Assembly (NCBI GenBank): GCA_963762635.1
Contig: CAVXLQ010000012.1
Span: 558,001 to 622,000, forward strand
Direction of reading: 5' to 3'
Origin: Tenggerimyces sp963762635
GTDB taxonomy: Bacteria > Actinomycetota > Actinomycetes > Propionibacteriales > Actinopolymorphaceae
DNA: 64,000 nucleotides
Both the position numbers and the translations under genes were made by a program. The notes beneath the pieces are model-generated. The model was not told where the DNA came from. It saw only the letters and a program-made list of their open reading frames with translations, and searched no databases. Numbering within the stretch: position 1 is the stretch's first letter; the number at the start of each line of letters is the position of its first letter. Shown here in pieces: positions 25,716-33,949 of this stretch.

Positions 25716-26695
25716 AAGGAGACGGACTCGGTGCCTGCCTCGTTGAGGCGCCGCAGCAGCTCGGGCTCCAGGTGCAGCTCGACGCCCGCCAGTTGGGCGT
25801 CGAGCTGCTCCACGGTTCGCGCCGCGCTGACCGGGATCACGACGGGGTCGGACTGCAGCATCCAGGCGACGATCACCGCGTACGGGTTCGTTCCGAGCTC
25901 GTCCGCCACCGTGCGCAAGGTCCGCATGCGTGCGGCGTTCGTGGGGTGGTCGTAGTCGAGCGGGAACGTCCGGTCGTCGTTCCAGGTGTACGCGCCGTTC
26001 ATCGCGGGCTTGTAGCCGAGCAACGTCAGGTCGGTTTCGACCCGGGCGTAGTCCTGCAGCTCCGGCGTGATCACGTCGATCTGCGCCTTGTCGGGCCGCG
26101 GCCACAGGTACGTGTGCATCTGCTGGACGCAGCTGTAGCGGGGGAGTCCGTTCGCGCGCGCGTGGGCCCGGGCCCGTTCGAGCCGCCAGAGCGCGGTGTT
26201 GCTGCAGCCGACGATGCCGACCTTGCCCTCCTGCACCAGCGCCGCCATCGTCTCGACGGTGTCCTCGAGCGGGACCGCGCGGTCGTCGATGTGGGCGTAG
26301 TAGAGGTCGATGCGCTCGACGCCGAGCCGGCGCAGGCTGCCCTCGACACTCTCCCGAATCGCCTTACCAGCAAGGCCAACCCAGTGTTCGGGGTCGGCGC
26401 TTCCTGGCAACGAGGTCAGCGCGCCGTTCTTGGTGGCGATCACGATGTCGTCGCGGTTGCCACGCGCCTTCAGCCAGCGGCCGATGGTCTCCTCGCTCTC
26501 ACCACCCCGCGCGCCGGGATGCCACTGGTTGTAGCAGTCGGCGGTGTCGACGAGAGAGCCGCCGGCCTCGGCGAACCGGTCGAGGAGCGCGAACGACTGT
26601 TCCTCGTTCCAGCCGGTGCCGAACGGGATCGTGCCGAGGTTGAACGCGGACACGGAGAGCTTGCCGTGCTCGTCGCCGAGGGTGAGCTGTCGCAT
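25712..26695 (-). CDS. aldo/keto reductase
   Basis: 327 residues. The AKR tetrad is visible: Asp and Tyr in DTADCYNQW, Lys in VIATKNGAL and His in YYAHIDD. NADPH-binding residues lie in the C-terminal WMLQSDPVVIPVSAARTVEQLD region. It is of the YdjG/Tas-like AKR type. The stop overlaps the stop region of the convergent secreted hydrolase. Substrate unknown; sugar aldehydes or ketones are plausible given the neighbour. Confidence 0.9.
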   Translation of the reverse strand: MRQLTLGDEHGKLSVSAFNLGTIPFGTGWNEEQSFALLDRFAEAGGSLVDTADCYNQWHPGARGGESEETIGRWLKARGNRDDIVIATKNGALTSLPGSADPEHWVGLAGKAIRESVEGSLRRLGVERIDLYYAHIDDRAVPLEDTVETMAALVQEGKVGIVGCSNTALWRLERARAHARANGLPRYSCVQQMHTYLWPRPDKAQIDVITPELQDYARVETDLTLLGYKPAMNGAYTWNDDRTFPLDYDHPTNAARMRTLRTVADELGTNPYAVIVAWMLQSDPVVIPVSAARTVEQLDAQLAGVELHLEPELLRRLNEAGTESVSF

Positions 26696-26761
26696 GCCTC
26701 GAAGCTAGTCAGCACGGCAGGCGACAGCCCGGTCCACTCGGCGGCAGCGTCAGCAGACCAA

Positions 26762-27664
26762 TCAGTCCGTCGACGACTGGCTGGCCTCGAACCCCGACAG
26801 CCGTTCCAACGCCTTCACCAGCGCGTGGTTGCCCTCCGCGCCCAGGCCCTCGCGCTCGAGCGTCCGGTACAGGTGGAAGACCGTGCTCGTCGCCAAGGCC
26901 GGAACGCCCAACGAGTCCGCGGTCTCCAGCACGAGGCGGAGGTCCTTCTGCTGCAGGTCGAGCCGGAACCCGGGCCGCCAGTCGCGCGCGATCACCTGCG
27001 GTCCGCGGTTCGCGAGCATCCACGACCCCGCCGCGCCACCGGTCACCGCGGTCAGCGTCTTCTCCAGGTCCAGCCCGCCCGCCTTGGCGAACACCAGAGC
27101 CTCGGACACCGCGAGCATGTTCACGACGACGAGGATCTGGTTGACCAGCTTGCAGATCTGCCCGGTGCCGACCTCGCCGAGATGCGTGATCGTCTTGCCC
27201 ATCGCCTCGAGGTACGGCCGGGCGCGTTCGACGTCGTCGGCGGCACCGCCGACCATGATCGACAGCGTGCCGTTCGCGGCGCCCTCGCTGCCGCCCGATA
27301 CCGGAGCATCGACGAACGAGACGCCAGCCTCCGCGAGCCGGCCGGCCCACGTACGGGTCGCGGACGGGCTCACCGTCGAGCAGTCCACGACGAGGGAGCC
27401 CTTCCGCAGCCCCTCGGCCAGCCCGTCGGTGTCGAACAGCACGGCCTCGACGTCAGGGGTGTCGCTGACGCAGACGAACACGACCTCACATTGCTCGGCC
27501 ACCGCGTGAGGCGTGGCGGCGGCCACGGCACCCTTCTCGACGAGCGGCTCGGCCCGAGCCGCCGTACGGTTCCACACCACGACGTCGTGCCCGGCCTTCA
27601 GCAGGTTGCCGGCCATGCCGGCGCCCATGATGCCGAGCCCGACGAACCCGACCGGCCCACTCAT
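26762..27664 (-). CDS. NAD(P)-dependent 3-hydroxyisobutyrate dehydrogenase-like enzyme
   Basis: 300 residues. The Rossmann motif GFVGLGIMGAGMAGNLLKAG, the substrate-binding DAPVSGGSEGAANGTLSIMVGG and the catalytic lysine in GQICKLVNQ are the full beta-hydroxyacid dehydrogenase set. This superfamily includes 3-hydroxyisobutyrate, tartronate-semialdehyde and related reductases, and sequence alone does not separate them. The start overlaps the S9 peptidase stop by four bases (ATGA), so the two are co-translated. Confidence 0.9.
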   Translation of the reverse strand: MSGPVGFVGLGIMGAGMAGNLLKAGHDVVVWNRTAARAEPLVEKGAVAAATPHAVAEQCEVVFVCVSDTPDVEAVLFDTDGLAEGLRKGSLVVDCSTVSPSATRTWAGRLAEAGVSFVDAPVSGGSEGAANGTLSIMVGGAADDVERARPYLEAMGKTITHLGEVGTGQICKLVNQILVVVNMLAVSEALVFAKAGGLDLEKTLTAVTGGAAGSWMLANRGPQVIARDWRPGFRLDLQQKDLRLVLETADSLGVPALATSTVFHLYRTLEREGLGAEGNHALVKALERLSGFEASQSSTD

Positions 27665-29478
27665 GACGCGGCCTTCGGGGCGAGGTGCTCGGCGAGGAAC
27701 GCCAACGCCGCCGGGTAGGCGTCCAGCTGGTTCGCCTTCTTCTTCAACCCGTGCCCCTCATCGTCGTAGACCCTCAACTCACACGGGACGTCCTGCTTCC
27801 GCAACGCCTCGGCGATCTGCTCCGCCTCGGACAGCGGCACGCGAACGTCGTTCGCGCCATGGATCACGAACAGCGGCGCCCGCATCGCATCGACCCGAGA
27901 CAAGGGCGACGCCGACTCGAGGAAGTCGCGGTCGTGCTCGAGCGAGCCGTACTCCCGCTCCCGGTGCGCGCGCCGGAACTCCGAGGTGTTCTGCATGAAC
28001 GTGACGAGCGACGCGATGCCCACGATGTCGACGCCGGCGGCCCACCGTTCGGGCTGGAACGCCAAGCCGGCAAGGACCATGTAGCCGCCGTACGAGCCGC
28101 CGTACAGGGCCGCCCGGCTCGGGTCGAGCCCCGCGGAAGGCAGCCAGTCGTGCAGTGCTGCCAGGTCGGCGACCGAGTCGAGCCGCAGCCGGACGTCGTC
28201 GAGGGAGTACCAGCGCTTGCCGTACCCCGTCGAGCCGCGCACGTTCGGGACGAGGACGGTGTGGCCCTGCGCGACCAGCGCGGCGGTGACCGGCGCCCAC
28301 ATGCGCATCGACTGCCCCTCCGGACCGCCGTGCACGATGATCACGACCGAGCCGTCGGCGTCGGCGGGCCGGTAGACGAAGACCGGCACCTGCTCGCCGT
28401 CGGGCGTCTGGACCCGCACCGACTCCGGCTCGACCAGCACCGACGGCAGCTCCATCGAGCCGGGCACGGCGCTGACCGTGGTCTCGCCAGAGCCGACGTC
28501 GTGACGTACGACGCTGGGCAACGCCCGCGGCCCGCTGCAGGACAGCGCGAGGTACGTGGCGTTCGGCGACCACCGCGGCGGGAACCAGTCGACCGCCAGC
28601 GTCCGGCCGATCCCGACGTCGAGCGTGCCGACCTCGGCGCCGGTGACGACGTCGTGGAGCGAGCCGCGCAGCACGCCGTCGTCGTTGGTCGCGACGACCA
28701 TCCGCTTGCCGGTCGGCGCGGCCCAGGCGACGAGGTCGTGCTCGTCGTCGGCCAGCACCTCGGTCCAGGTCCGGCTGTCCAGGTCGTAGTGCCGGATCGC
28801 GGTGAACTCGCGGTCGGCGTTGCTCGCCACCAGCAGGCCGGAGGAGTCCGGCAGCCAGGTCACCGACTCCTGGTACGTGGGGTCGTCGGCGCCGGTGAGC
28901 TCGAGCAGCGTGCCGTCGGCGGTCGAGACGAGCACGAGCTGTAGGGAGTTCGCCGGTCCGCCCGGCAGCGTGAACGTGACCCACTTCTCGTCCGGCGACG
29001 CGGCGGCGTTCATCACCCAGCCGCCGCCGTCGTACAGCACGCGCTCGTCGCCGGACTCGAGCGTCCGGCTGACCAGGTCGAAGTCGACGCCGTTGCGGCG
29101 GTTCGTCGTGTACAGGATGCGACCGGGCCTGGCCTCGGCCAGCTGATGGATCCAGCGCGGGTCGTGGACCAGGGGACGGAGCTCGGGGAAGCCCGTCGCG
29201 CCGTCGTCGGGGATGTCGAGCTGCGAGAGCTGGCCGCGTTCGTTGCCTCCGCTGTCGTGCTGGACGACGACGCTTCGCGTGCCCGGGAGGTAGCGGCCGG
29301 AGGCGCTCTCGCCGAGGTCGGTGAGCTGCCGCCACGCGCCGTCGGTGCCGATCTCGTACAGCTGCAACGAGCCGGTCGTGTCGGTGCTGGCGAGCACCCG
29401 CCCCTCGTCGTCGACGTCGTACACCCAGACCGCGGGCTGGCTCAGCAGCTGGCGCAGAAGCGCGTCGTCAGAAGGCAT
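27661..29478 (-). CDS. S9 family peptidase (prolyl oligopeptidase / acylaminoacyl-peptidase type)
   Basis: 605 residues with no signal peptide, so cytoplasmic. The N-terminal two-thirds is a beta-propeller-like region; the C-terminal third is an alpha/beta hydrolase with nucleophile serine in YGGSYGGYM (about 460), aspartate in HGANDVRVP (about 543) and histidine in DEGHGL (about 574). It cleaves short peptides. It is one of three S9 enzymes in the window; the other two form a tandem pair at 49029-52807 and are only distantly similar. It leads a two-gene operon with the dehydrogenase at 26762. Confidence 0.92.
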   Translation of the reverse strand: MPSDDALLRQLLSQPAVWVYDVDDEGRVLASTDTTGSLQLYEIGTDGAWRQLTDLGESASGRYLPGTRSVVVQHDSGGNERGQLSQLDIPDDGATGFPELRPLVHDPRWIHQLAEARPGRILYTTNRRNGVDFDLVSRTLESGDERVLYDGGGWVMNAAASPDEKWVTFTLPGGPANSLQLVLVSTADGTLLELTGADDPTYQESVTWLPDSSGLLVASNADREFTAIRHYDLDSRTWTEVLADDEHDLVAWAAPTGKRMVVATNDDGVLRGSLHDVVTGAEVGTLDVGIGRTLAVDWFPPRWSPNATYLALSCSGPRALPSVVRHDVGSGETTVSAVPGSMELPSVLVEPESVRVQTPDGEQVPVFVYRPADADGSVVIIVHGGPEGQSMRMWAPVTAALVAQGHTVLVPNVRGSTGYGKRWYSLDDVRLRLDSVADLAALHDWLPSAGLDPSRAALYGGSYGGYMVLAGLAFQPERWAAGVDIVGIASLVTFMQNTSEFRRAHREREYGSLEHDRDFLESASPLSRVDAMRAPLFVIHGANDVRVPLSEAEQIAEALRKQDVPCELRVYDDEGHGLKKKANQLDAYPAALAFLAEHLAPKAAS

Positions 29479-29592
29479 ATCGCGACCGTAGCAAGACCTG
29501 GTGGCCCCAGCCGAGACGGATCCCTGGAAAACATCAGATGACTGGGGCAGGATGGAGATGGTTTCGCAATCCGGGATGAGGAGTCAGGACCG

Positions 29593-30369
29593 ATGGCAGA
29601 GCCAATCTTCAGCGGCGTCGGGGTCGCCTTGCTGACGTTCTTCGACGAGTCGGGCACGGTCGACGTGGACGCGACGATCGCGCACGCGCGGAAGCTGGCC
29701 GGCTTCGGCGTCCGTGCGGTGCTCGTCGCGGGAACGACGGGGGAGGCGGACACGCTGACCGACCCCGAGCGCGAGGAGCTCATCGCCGCCGCGCGGTCGG
29801 CCCTGCCGGACGACGTCACAGTGATCGCCGGCGCGAGCGGCGCCTGGGCACGGGCCGCCTCGGCGCGAGCAGTGGCCGCTCGGAAGGCCGGCGCGGACAC
29901 CGTTCTGGTCGCACCCGCGCGTGGCGGAGTGCAGCTGCAGGGATTCTTCGACGCGGTGAGCGACGCCGTGGGGGAGACCTCGCGGGTGATCGGCTACCAC
30001 AACCCGGGCCCGCTCGGCGTGCCCGGCATTCCGGTGGAGACGCTGTCCGACCTGCCGATCGGCGGCGTGAAGGACTCCTCGGGCGACCCCGGGCGGCTGC
30101 TCGATGAGCTGGACACCTGGGACGGCCAGGTCTACGTGGGGTCGTCGGCGATCCTGAGCTTCGGCGGCCCGCTCGGCGCGGCCGGCGCGCTGCTGGCGCT
30201 GGCGAACGTGGTGCCAGAGGAGTGCGTCCAGGCGTTCGACGGCGACGCGAAGGCACAGCGCGCCCTCACCCCGCTGGTACGCAAGGTCCGCCAGTCCGGG
30301 CTCACGGCACTCAAGGCGGCGACGGCCGAACGGTTCGGAACGTCGACCGTACGGCGGCTCGCGCTCTAG
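29593..30369 (+). CDS. DapA/NAL-family aldolase (dihydrodipicolinate synthase-like)
   Basis: 258 residues, about 30 shorter than typical DapA. It is a TIM-barrel with GVRAVLVAGTTGEADTLT, the tyrosine in IGYHNPG and the Schiff-base lysine in GVKDSSGDP (about residue 158). The GTTGE pyruvate-carboxylate loop is conserved. The shortened C-terminus and the lack of lysine-pathway neighbours argue for a catabolic pyruvate aldolase rather than lysine synthesis; the real substrate is unknown. Confidence 0.85.
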   Translation: MAEPIFSGVGVALLTFFDESGTVDVDATIAHARKLAGFGVRAVLVAGTTGEADTLTDPEREELIAAARSALPDDVTVIAGASGAWARAASARAVAARKAGADTVLVAPARGGVQLQGFFDAVSDAVGETSRVIGYHNPGPLGVPGIPVETLSDLPIGGVKDSSGDPGRLLDELDTWDGQVYVGSSAILSFGGPLGAAGALLALANVVPEECVQAFDGDAKAQRALTPLVRKVRQSGLTALKAATAERFGTSTVRRLAL

Positions 30370-30389
30370 GCGTCGCGGTCGCCACGTTC

Positions 30390-30440
30390 CGCATGAGGGC
30401 GTCCCTCATGCGAAGAGGCCGGCCATCGCACCAGGTACCC
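30390..30440 (+). repeat. dispersed GAAGAGGCC repeat, copy A
   Basis: GCATGAGGGCGTCCCTCATGC forms a short perfect hairpin directly joined to GAAGAGGCCGG and then a GGTACC tract. The GCGTCC-n-CGAAGAGGCC-n-GGTRCC order recurs at 31141-31195 and 36599-36655, always intergenic. It follows the aldolase gene and may terminate it. Confidence 0.55.
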
Positions 30441-30446
30441 ACACCC

Positions 30447-30502
30447 GTGAGTTGTTCCAGGGAACTCGGCCTCTAGACCGAGATCCCTGGAACAAGTCCG
30501 AG
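30447..30502 (+). repeat. dispersed hairpin repeat, copy 3 (divergent stem)
   Basis: The stem TTGTTCCAGGGA/TCCCTGGAACAA encloses an apex CTCGGCCTCTAGACCGAG. The apex matches copies at 16603 and 30546, while the stem bases differ on both sides in a compensating way, so pairing is kept although sequence is not. Confidence 0.7.
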
Positions 30503-30516
30503 CTCCCGCTTCGGCT

Positions 30517-30598
30517 CTCCCACCGCTGGTCACGCGCACCACGCCACGAGTTGTTGGACAGATCTCGGCCTCTAAGCCGGAATCTGTCCAACAAGTCG
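30517..30598 (+). repeat. dispersed hairpin repeat, copy 2
   Basis: About 30 bp of leader (CACCGCTGGTCACGCGCACC) precede the stem TTGTTGGACAGAT/ATCTGTCCAACAA with apex CTCGGCCTCTAAGCCG. It is nearly identical to the minus strand of 16603-16686. It lies between the aldolase and the membrane protein at 30640. Confidence 0.7.
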
Positions 30599-30639
30599 GC
30601 GGCAGCGAGGTCGACCTTTGCCGCGCTGCGGAAGGGTGA

Positions 30640-31044
30640 TCATGCGCGGTGCGGCGGAGAATCCGACGATCGACCTGGAAGCGATACCCGGCTGACTCGC
30701 CAAACCAGCAGCAGGAGCGGCAGCTGGGTGACGCCGTAGACCAGGTGGAACAGGTAATGCCACACGGTCTGCTCGGGGTCGAACGGCAGGATCCCCAGCG
30801 GGAGCACGCTGAGGATGGCGCCGCCGAGGAGCTGCAGCAGCGCCCAGACGAGCGTGGCCCACCGGGCTCCCTTGCGAGCGGGAGTGAACCAGAGCGCGAA
30901 CAGCACCGCGTAGACGACGGTCGGGAACAGCGTCTCCGGGCTGAGGAGCGTCTGCCCCGGCAGGTCGGCGAGGTTATGCACGACGAAGCCGAGCCAGCTC
31001 AGCAGGAAGCCGCCTATAAGCAGCGGGAGCCTTATTCCCTCCAC
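30640..31044 (-). CDS. four-TM membrane protein, unknown function
   Basis: 134 residues with four hydrophobic segments (about 7-27, 40-58, 63-85, 96-117) and a hydrophilic proline/serine tail. The start ATG is at 31044. No enzymatic motif or family recognised. It is flanked on both sides by dispersed repeats. Confidence 0.65.
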   Translation of the reverse strand: MEGIRLPLLIGGFLLSWLGFVVHNLADLPGQTLLSPETLFPTVVYAVLFALWFTPARKGARWATLVWALLQLLGGAILSVLPLGILPFDPEQTVWHYLFHLVYGVTQLPLLLLVWRVSRVSLPGRSSDSPPHRA

Positions 31045-31140
31045 GGTCGCGACGCTAGCGGTCCGAGCCTCGTCGGTGCGTGCGTTCGGCGGTCACCGTG
31101 CCCGAAGAGGCAGGCGCACCTTCACAGGGGCTTGGATGGT

Positions 31141-31195
31141 GCCCCCATTCGAAGAGGCCGGTATGTCAATGGGTACCACGAAAGTCGGCGCACTG
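31141..31195 (+). repeat. dispersed GAAGAGGCC repeat, copy B
   Basis: TGCCCCCATTCGAAGAGGCCGG, continuing to GGGTACCACGAAAGTCGGCGC, aligns with 30390-30440 and 36599-36655. It is immediately downstream of the truncated recombinase gene. A partial GCCCGAAGAGGC also lies at 31099-31110. Confidence 0.5.
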
Positions 31196-31203
31196 GGCAG
31201 CGC

Positions 31204-31950
31204 CTAGCTGCAGAACACGTGCCCGTGATCGAACAGCTGCTGACATTGGTCGGTACGAGCCGGAGCGGGGCGCCCTCCGCCGTCATGCAGCAACAGCGTC
31301 GTCAACGTGAGCGCGGACCAGGCGCGGCCGGTCGACGAGGTGATCCCGCGGGCGTCGAGGGACCGGCAGACGCTGGCCAACGCCTCCCCGGAGAGCGCGC
31401 GTTGTGTGGCCTCGCGGATCACCTCAGCTTCTTCGTCCACGATGGTGGGGTCGCCGGAGGCGGCCCAGCCGTAGGGGCGGCGGTGACCGCTGGCGTGCGG
31501 CTTGCCGGCGTAGGCGGCCTGCCGCTGCTGCCTCTTCTGGCGCTCTGCCTTGTGCTCCGACTCATGCCGCGCCGCAGCGCCCAGGGTCCGCGCGACCATG
31601 CGGCCCGTCGGGGTGGACAGGTCGATCTCGCCGGTGCAGGTGGCCAGGTCAACGCCGTGCCGGTCGTGCAGATCGATCACGTCCTCCAACTCCCGGGGAG
31701 AACGTGTCAACCGGTCGACGTGCCAACACACGATCGCATCAACCCGCCCGGCGCGAATGTCGGTCAGCAGCCGCTGCCACTGCTTGCGGGGCTTCTTCGC
31801 ATACGCCGACGTGTCGTTGTCGTCGTAGACCCCGACCACGTCCCAGCCTCGGCGGACACAAAGCTCCCGGCAGTCTTCCTCCTGCCGCGCCACACCGAGG
31901 CCGGCGCCCTCGCGGTCCATCGAGATCCGCACATAGATCGCCGCCCGCAC
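31204..31950 (-). CDS. serine recombinase, C-terminally truncated
   Basis: 248 residues. A resolvase domain (residues 1-140) carries the catalytic serine in YVRISMDREG, then ARQEEDCR and WHVDRLTRSPRELEDVI. A partial recombinase domain follows (GHRRPYGWAA to TGRAWSALTLTTLLL). Large serine integrases are 450-550 residues, so the zinc-ribbon and coiled-coil part is missing; the last 30 residues look like read-through. This is most likely the relic of an integrated phage or mobile element. No attachment site is recognisable. Confidence 0.82.
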   Translation of the reverse strand: MRAAIYVRISMDREGAGLGVARQEEDCRELCVRRGWDVVGVYDDNDTSAYAKKPRKQWQRLLTDIRAGRVDAIVCWHVDRLTRSPRELEDVIDLHDRHGVDLATCTGEIDLSTPTGRMVARTLGAAARHESEHKAERQKRQQRQAAYAGKPHASGHRRPYGWAASGDPTIVDEEAEVIREATQRALSGEALASVCRSLDARGITSSTGRAWSALTLTTLLLHDGGGRPAPARTDQCQQLFDHGHVFCS

Positions 31951-32032
31951 CGGACGGCCCTCTGGATCCGGCGCGCTGGCGGTGCGGCGACGCTCCAGCT
32001 CGAGCGCGCAAGGTCGATGCCCCCTCCCGTTG

Positions 32033-32779
32033 TCATGGCTGGCGATGGAGGAGAACGCGCAGCCATCGTTCCGAGGTCGCGACGTGGACCATGCAGGCCG
32101 CGCGTGCTGTCTCCACGTCTCGGGCCTCGATAGCCGCGTAGATCGCTTCGTGTTGCTGAAGCGTGAGCTCGGCGGATCCCGCCTCGTTCACGCCGCGCCA
32201 GATGCGAGCCCGCAGCGTCTTGGTGGACAGCCCGGTGAGCAGGGTGGCGAGGGTCGGATTGCCGCACGCGGCCGCGACGCGGTTGTGGAACGCGGCGTCC
32301 TGCGCGGTCAGCTTCTCCTGCTCGGTGAGCGAAGCGCGCATCGCGTCGAGGATCTGGCTCAGGTCGGCGAGCAGGGTGGAATCGGCACGGGCCGTGGCCA
32401 ATGCGGTCGCCTCGGCCTCGAGCACGCGGCGCACGTGCATGACATCGGCGAGGTCGTCGTCTTGGAGGAGTTGGACGGCGAAGCCGATGCCCTGCAGCAG
32501 GAGCTGCGGTTCGAGGCTGGTGACGTAGGTTCCGTCGCCGCGGCGGACGTCCAGCACGCGGGCGACCTCGAGCGCCTTGACGGCCTCGCGCACCATGCCG
32601 CGGGACATGCCGAGCAGATTGCACAGGTCGCGTTCCGGGGGAAGCCGGGAACCTGGCTGGAGTTCGCCGGACACGATCAACCCGCGGAGCTTGGCGATGG
32701 CCTCGTCCGTGCGGCCGGGGAGTGGCCGATCGTGGCCACTGGACGCGTCCGCCTGACTACTGAGCTCGTAGACGTCCAA
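32033..32779 (-). CDS. FadR-type GntR regulator of the adjacent importer
   Basis: 248 residues from a TTG at 32779, which has GAGG eight bases upstream; the longer ATG frame at 32845 starts inside a palindrome and is less likely. The winged-helix N-terminus reads AIAKLRGLIVSGELQPGSRLPPERDLCNLLGMSRGMVREA. The C-terminal FCD domain reads MHVRRVLEAEATALA, then FHNRVAAACGNP and QHEAIYAAIEARD, with the metal-binding histidines. It diverges from the ABC importer, so it probably represses it until a sugar acid or similar ligand binds. Confidence 0.85.
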   Translation of the reverse strand: MDVYELSSQADASSGHDRPLPGRTDEAIAKLRGLIVSGELQPGSRLPPERDLCNLLGMSRGMVREAVKALEVARVLDVRRGDGTYVTSLEPQLLLQGIGFAVQLLQDDDLADVMHVRRVLEAEATALATARADSTLLADLSQILDAMRASLTEQEKLTAQDAAFHNRVAAACGNPTLATLLTGLSTKTLRARIWRGVNEAGSAELTLQQHEAIYAAIEARDVETARAACMVHVATSERWLRVLLHRQP

Positions 32780-32840
32780 TGTTTCGGCCTCATTTCGTAG
32801 CGAGCGTTGACAGCGGCTCCTCGCCGTTCGACTATGGCAC

Positions 32841-32857
32841 AACATTGGTTAGATGTT
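32841..32857. promoter_or_regulatory. inverted repeat between gntR and importer, probable operator
   Basis: AACATTGGTTAGATGTT is a dyad with 5-bp arms (AACAT/ATGTT). It lies between the divergent regulator and importer genes, about 62 bp before the regulator's TTG and 109 bp before the permease. Confidence 0.45.
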
Positions 32858-32965
32858 TAGCGCCCTCACAGTCGCAGACCCCCGCGGAGCCGCCGGCCAA
32901 GGCGAACGTTCGCCTACGACGCGTCATCGAGTGGCAACCGAGCCGACCCGGACCTGGAGACCCGA

Positions 32966-33949
32966 ATGACCATGACGTTGCAGCGGCCACCGCAGCTCGG
33001 TGGCCGGTCCCGTGGTCGTCGCCGAGAACCGCGGCCGGGCCTGCGAGGGCTGAAGAAGAGCCTGCGACACCACTGGCAGCTGTACCTGCTGATCCTCGTC
33101 CCGCTCATCTACTTCGCGGTGTTCAAGTACGTCCCGATGTCGAACGCGGTCCTTGCCTTCAAGGACTACAACGTGATTGCCGGCATCTGGGGCAGCGAGT
33201 GGGTGGGCTCGAGGAACTTCGAGCTGTTCTTCCAGAACCCGGTGTTCTGGAGCCTGGTCAATAACACGTTCCTCCTGTCCGTCTATACGGTGGTCGCGAG
33301 CTTCCCGATCGCGATCATCCTGGCGCTCGCCCTCAACGAGGTGCGCCAGGGGTTGTTCAAACGCACGGTGCAGATGGTCACGTACGCGCCGTACTTCATC
33401 TCCACCGTCGTGGTCGTGTCGATGACGATCCTGGTGCTGGCTCCGAGGCTCGGCATCGTCAGCAGAGGGCTCGGCTTCTTCGGTATCGATGCGATCGACT
33501 TCCTCGGCGATCCGTCGTACTTCCGGCACATCTACGTGTGGTCAGAGATCTGGCAGACGGCCGGCTACTCGGCGGTGATCTACCTGGCCGCGCTGGCCGG
33601 GATCGACCCGGCCCTGCATGAGGCGGCCAAGATGGACGGCGCTGGGCGGCTTCGACGGATCATGCACGTCGACCTGCCGGGGATCATGCCGACTGCGGTG
33701 GTGATCCTGGTGCTCGGCGTCGGCAACATCATGGCCATCGGGTTCGAGAAGGCCTTCCTGCTGCAGAACCCGCTGAACCTCAGCCACTCCGAGATCATCG
33801 CCACCTACGTCTACAAGACAGGCCTGCTCAACGCCGACTTCGCTCTCGCCACCGCGGTCGGCCTGTTCAATTCGGTGATCAACCTGTTCTTACTGCTGTT
33901 CGTCAACGTCATCGCCAAGCGAGTCACCGGGAGCGGACTGTGGTCTTGA
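32966..33949 (+). CDS. ABC importer permease, LplB-type
   Basis: 327 residues. A basic cytoplasmic N-terminus precedes six membrane segments. The ATPase-docking EAA loop reads EAAKMDGAGRLRRIMHVDLPGI. It is of the LplB/YtcP carbohydrate uptake group, in which the large solute-binding lipoprotein and two permeases are encoded together and a shared MsmK-like ATPase is elsewhere. It overlaps the next permease by ten bases. Confidence 0.93.
   Translation: MTMTLQRPPQLGGRSRGRRREPRPGLRGLKKSLRHHWQLYLLILVPLIYFAVFKYVPMSNAVLAFKDYNVIAGIWGSEWVGSRNFELFFQNPVFWSLVNNTFLLSVYTVVASFPIAIILALALNEVRQGLFKRTVQMVTYAPYFISTVVVVSMTILVLAPRLGIVSRGLGFFGIDAIDFLGDPSYFRHIYVWSEIWQTAGYSAVIYLAALAGIDPALHEAAKMDGAGRLRRIMHVDLPGIMPTAVVILVLGVGNIMAIGFEKAFLLQNPLNLSHSEIIATYVYKTGLLNADFALATAVGLFNSVINLFLLLFVNVIAKRVTGSGLWS

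Noticed and set aside
25595..27718. 707-residue plus-strand ORF across the reductase and dehydrogenase genes
   Set aside because: Antisense to two genes with complete catalytic motifs; no recognisable domain.
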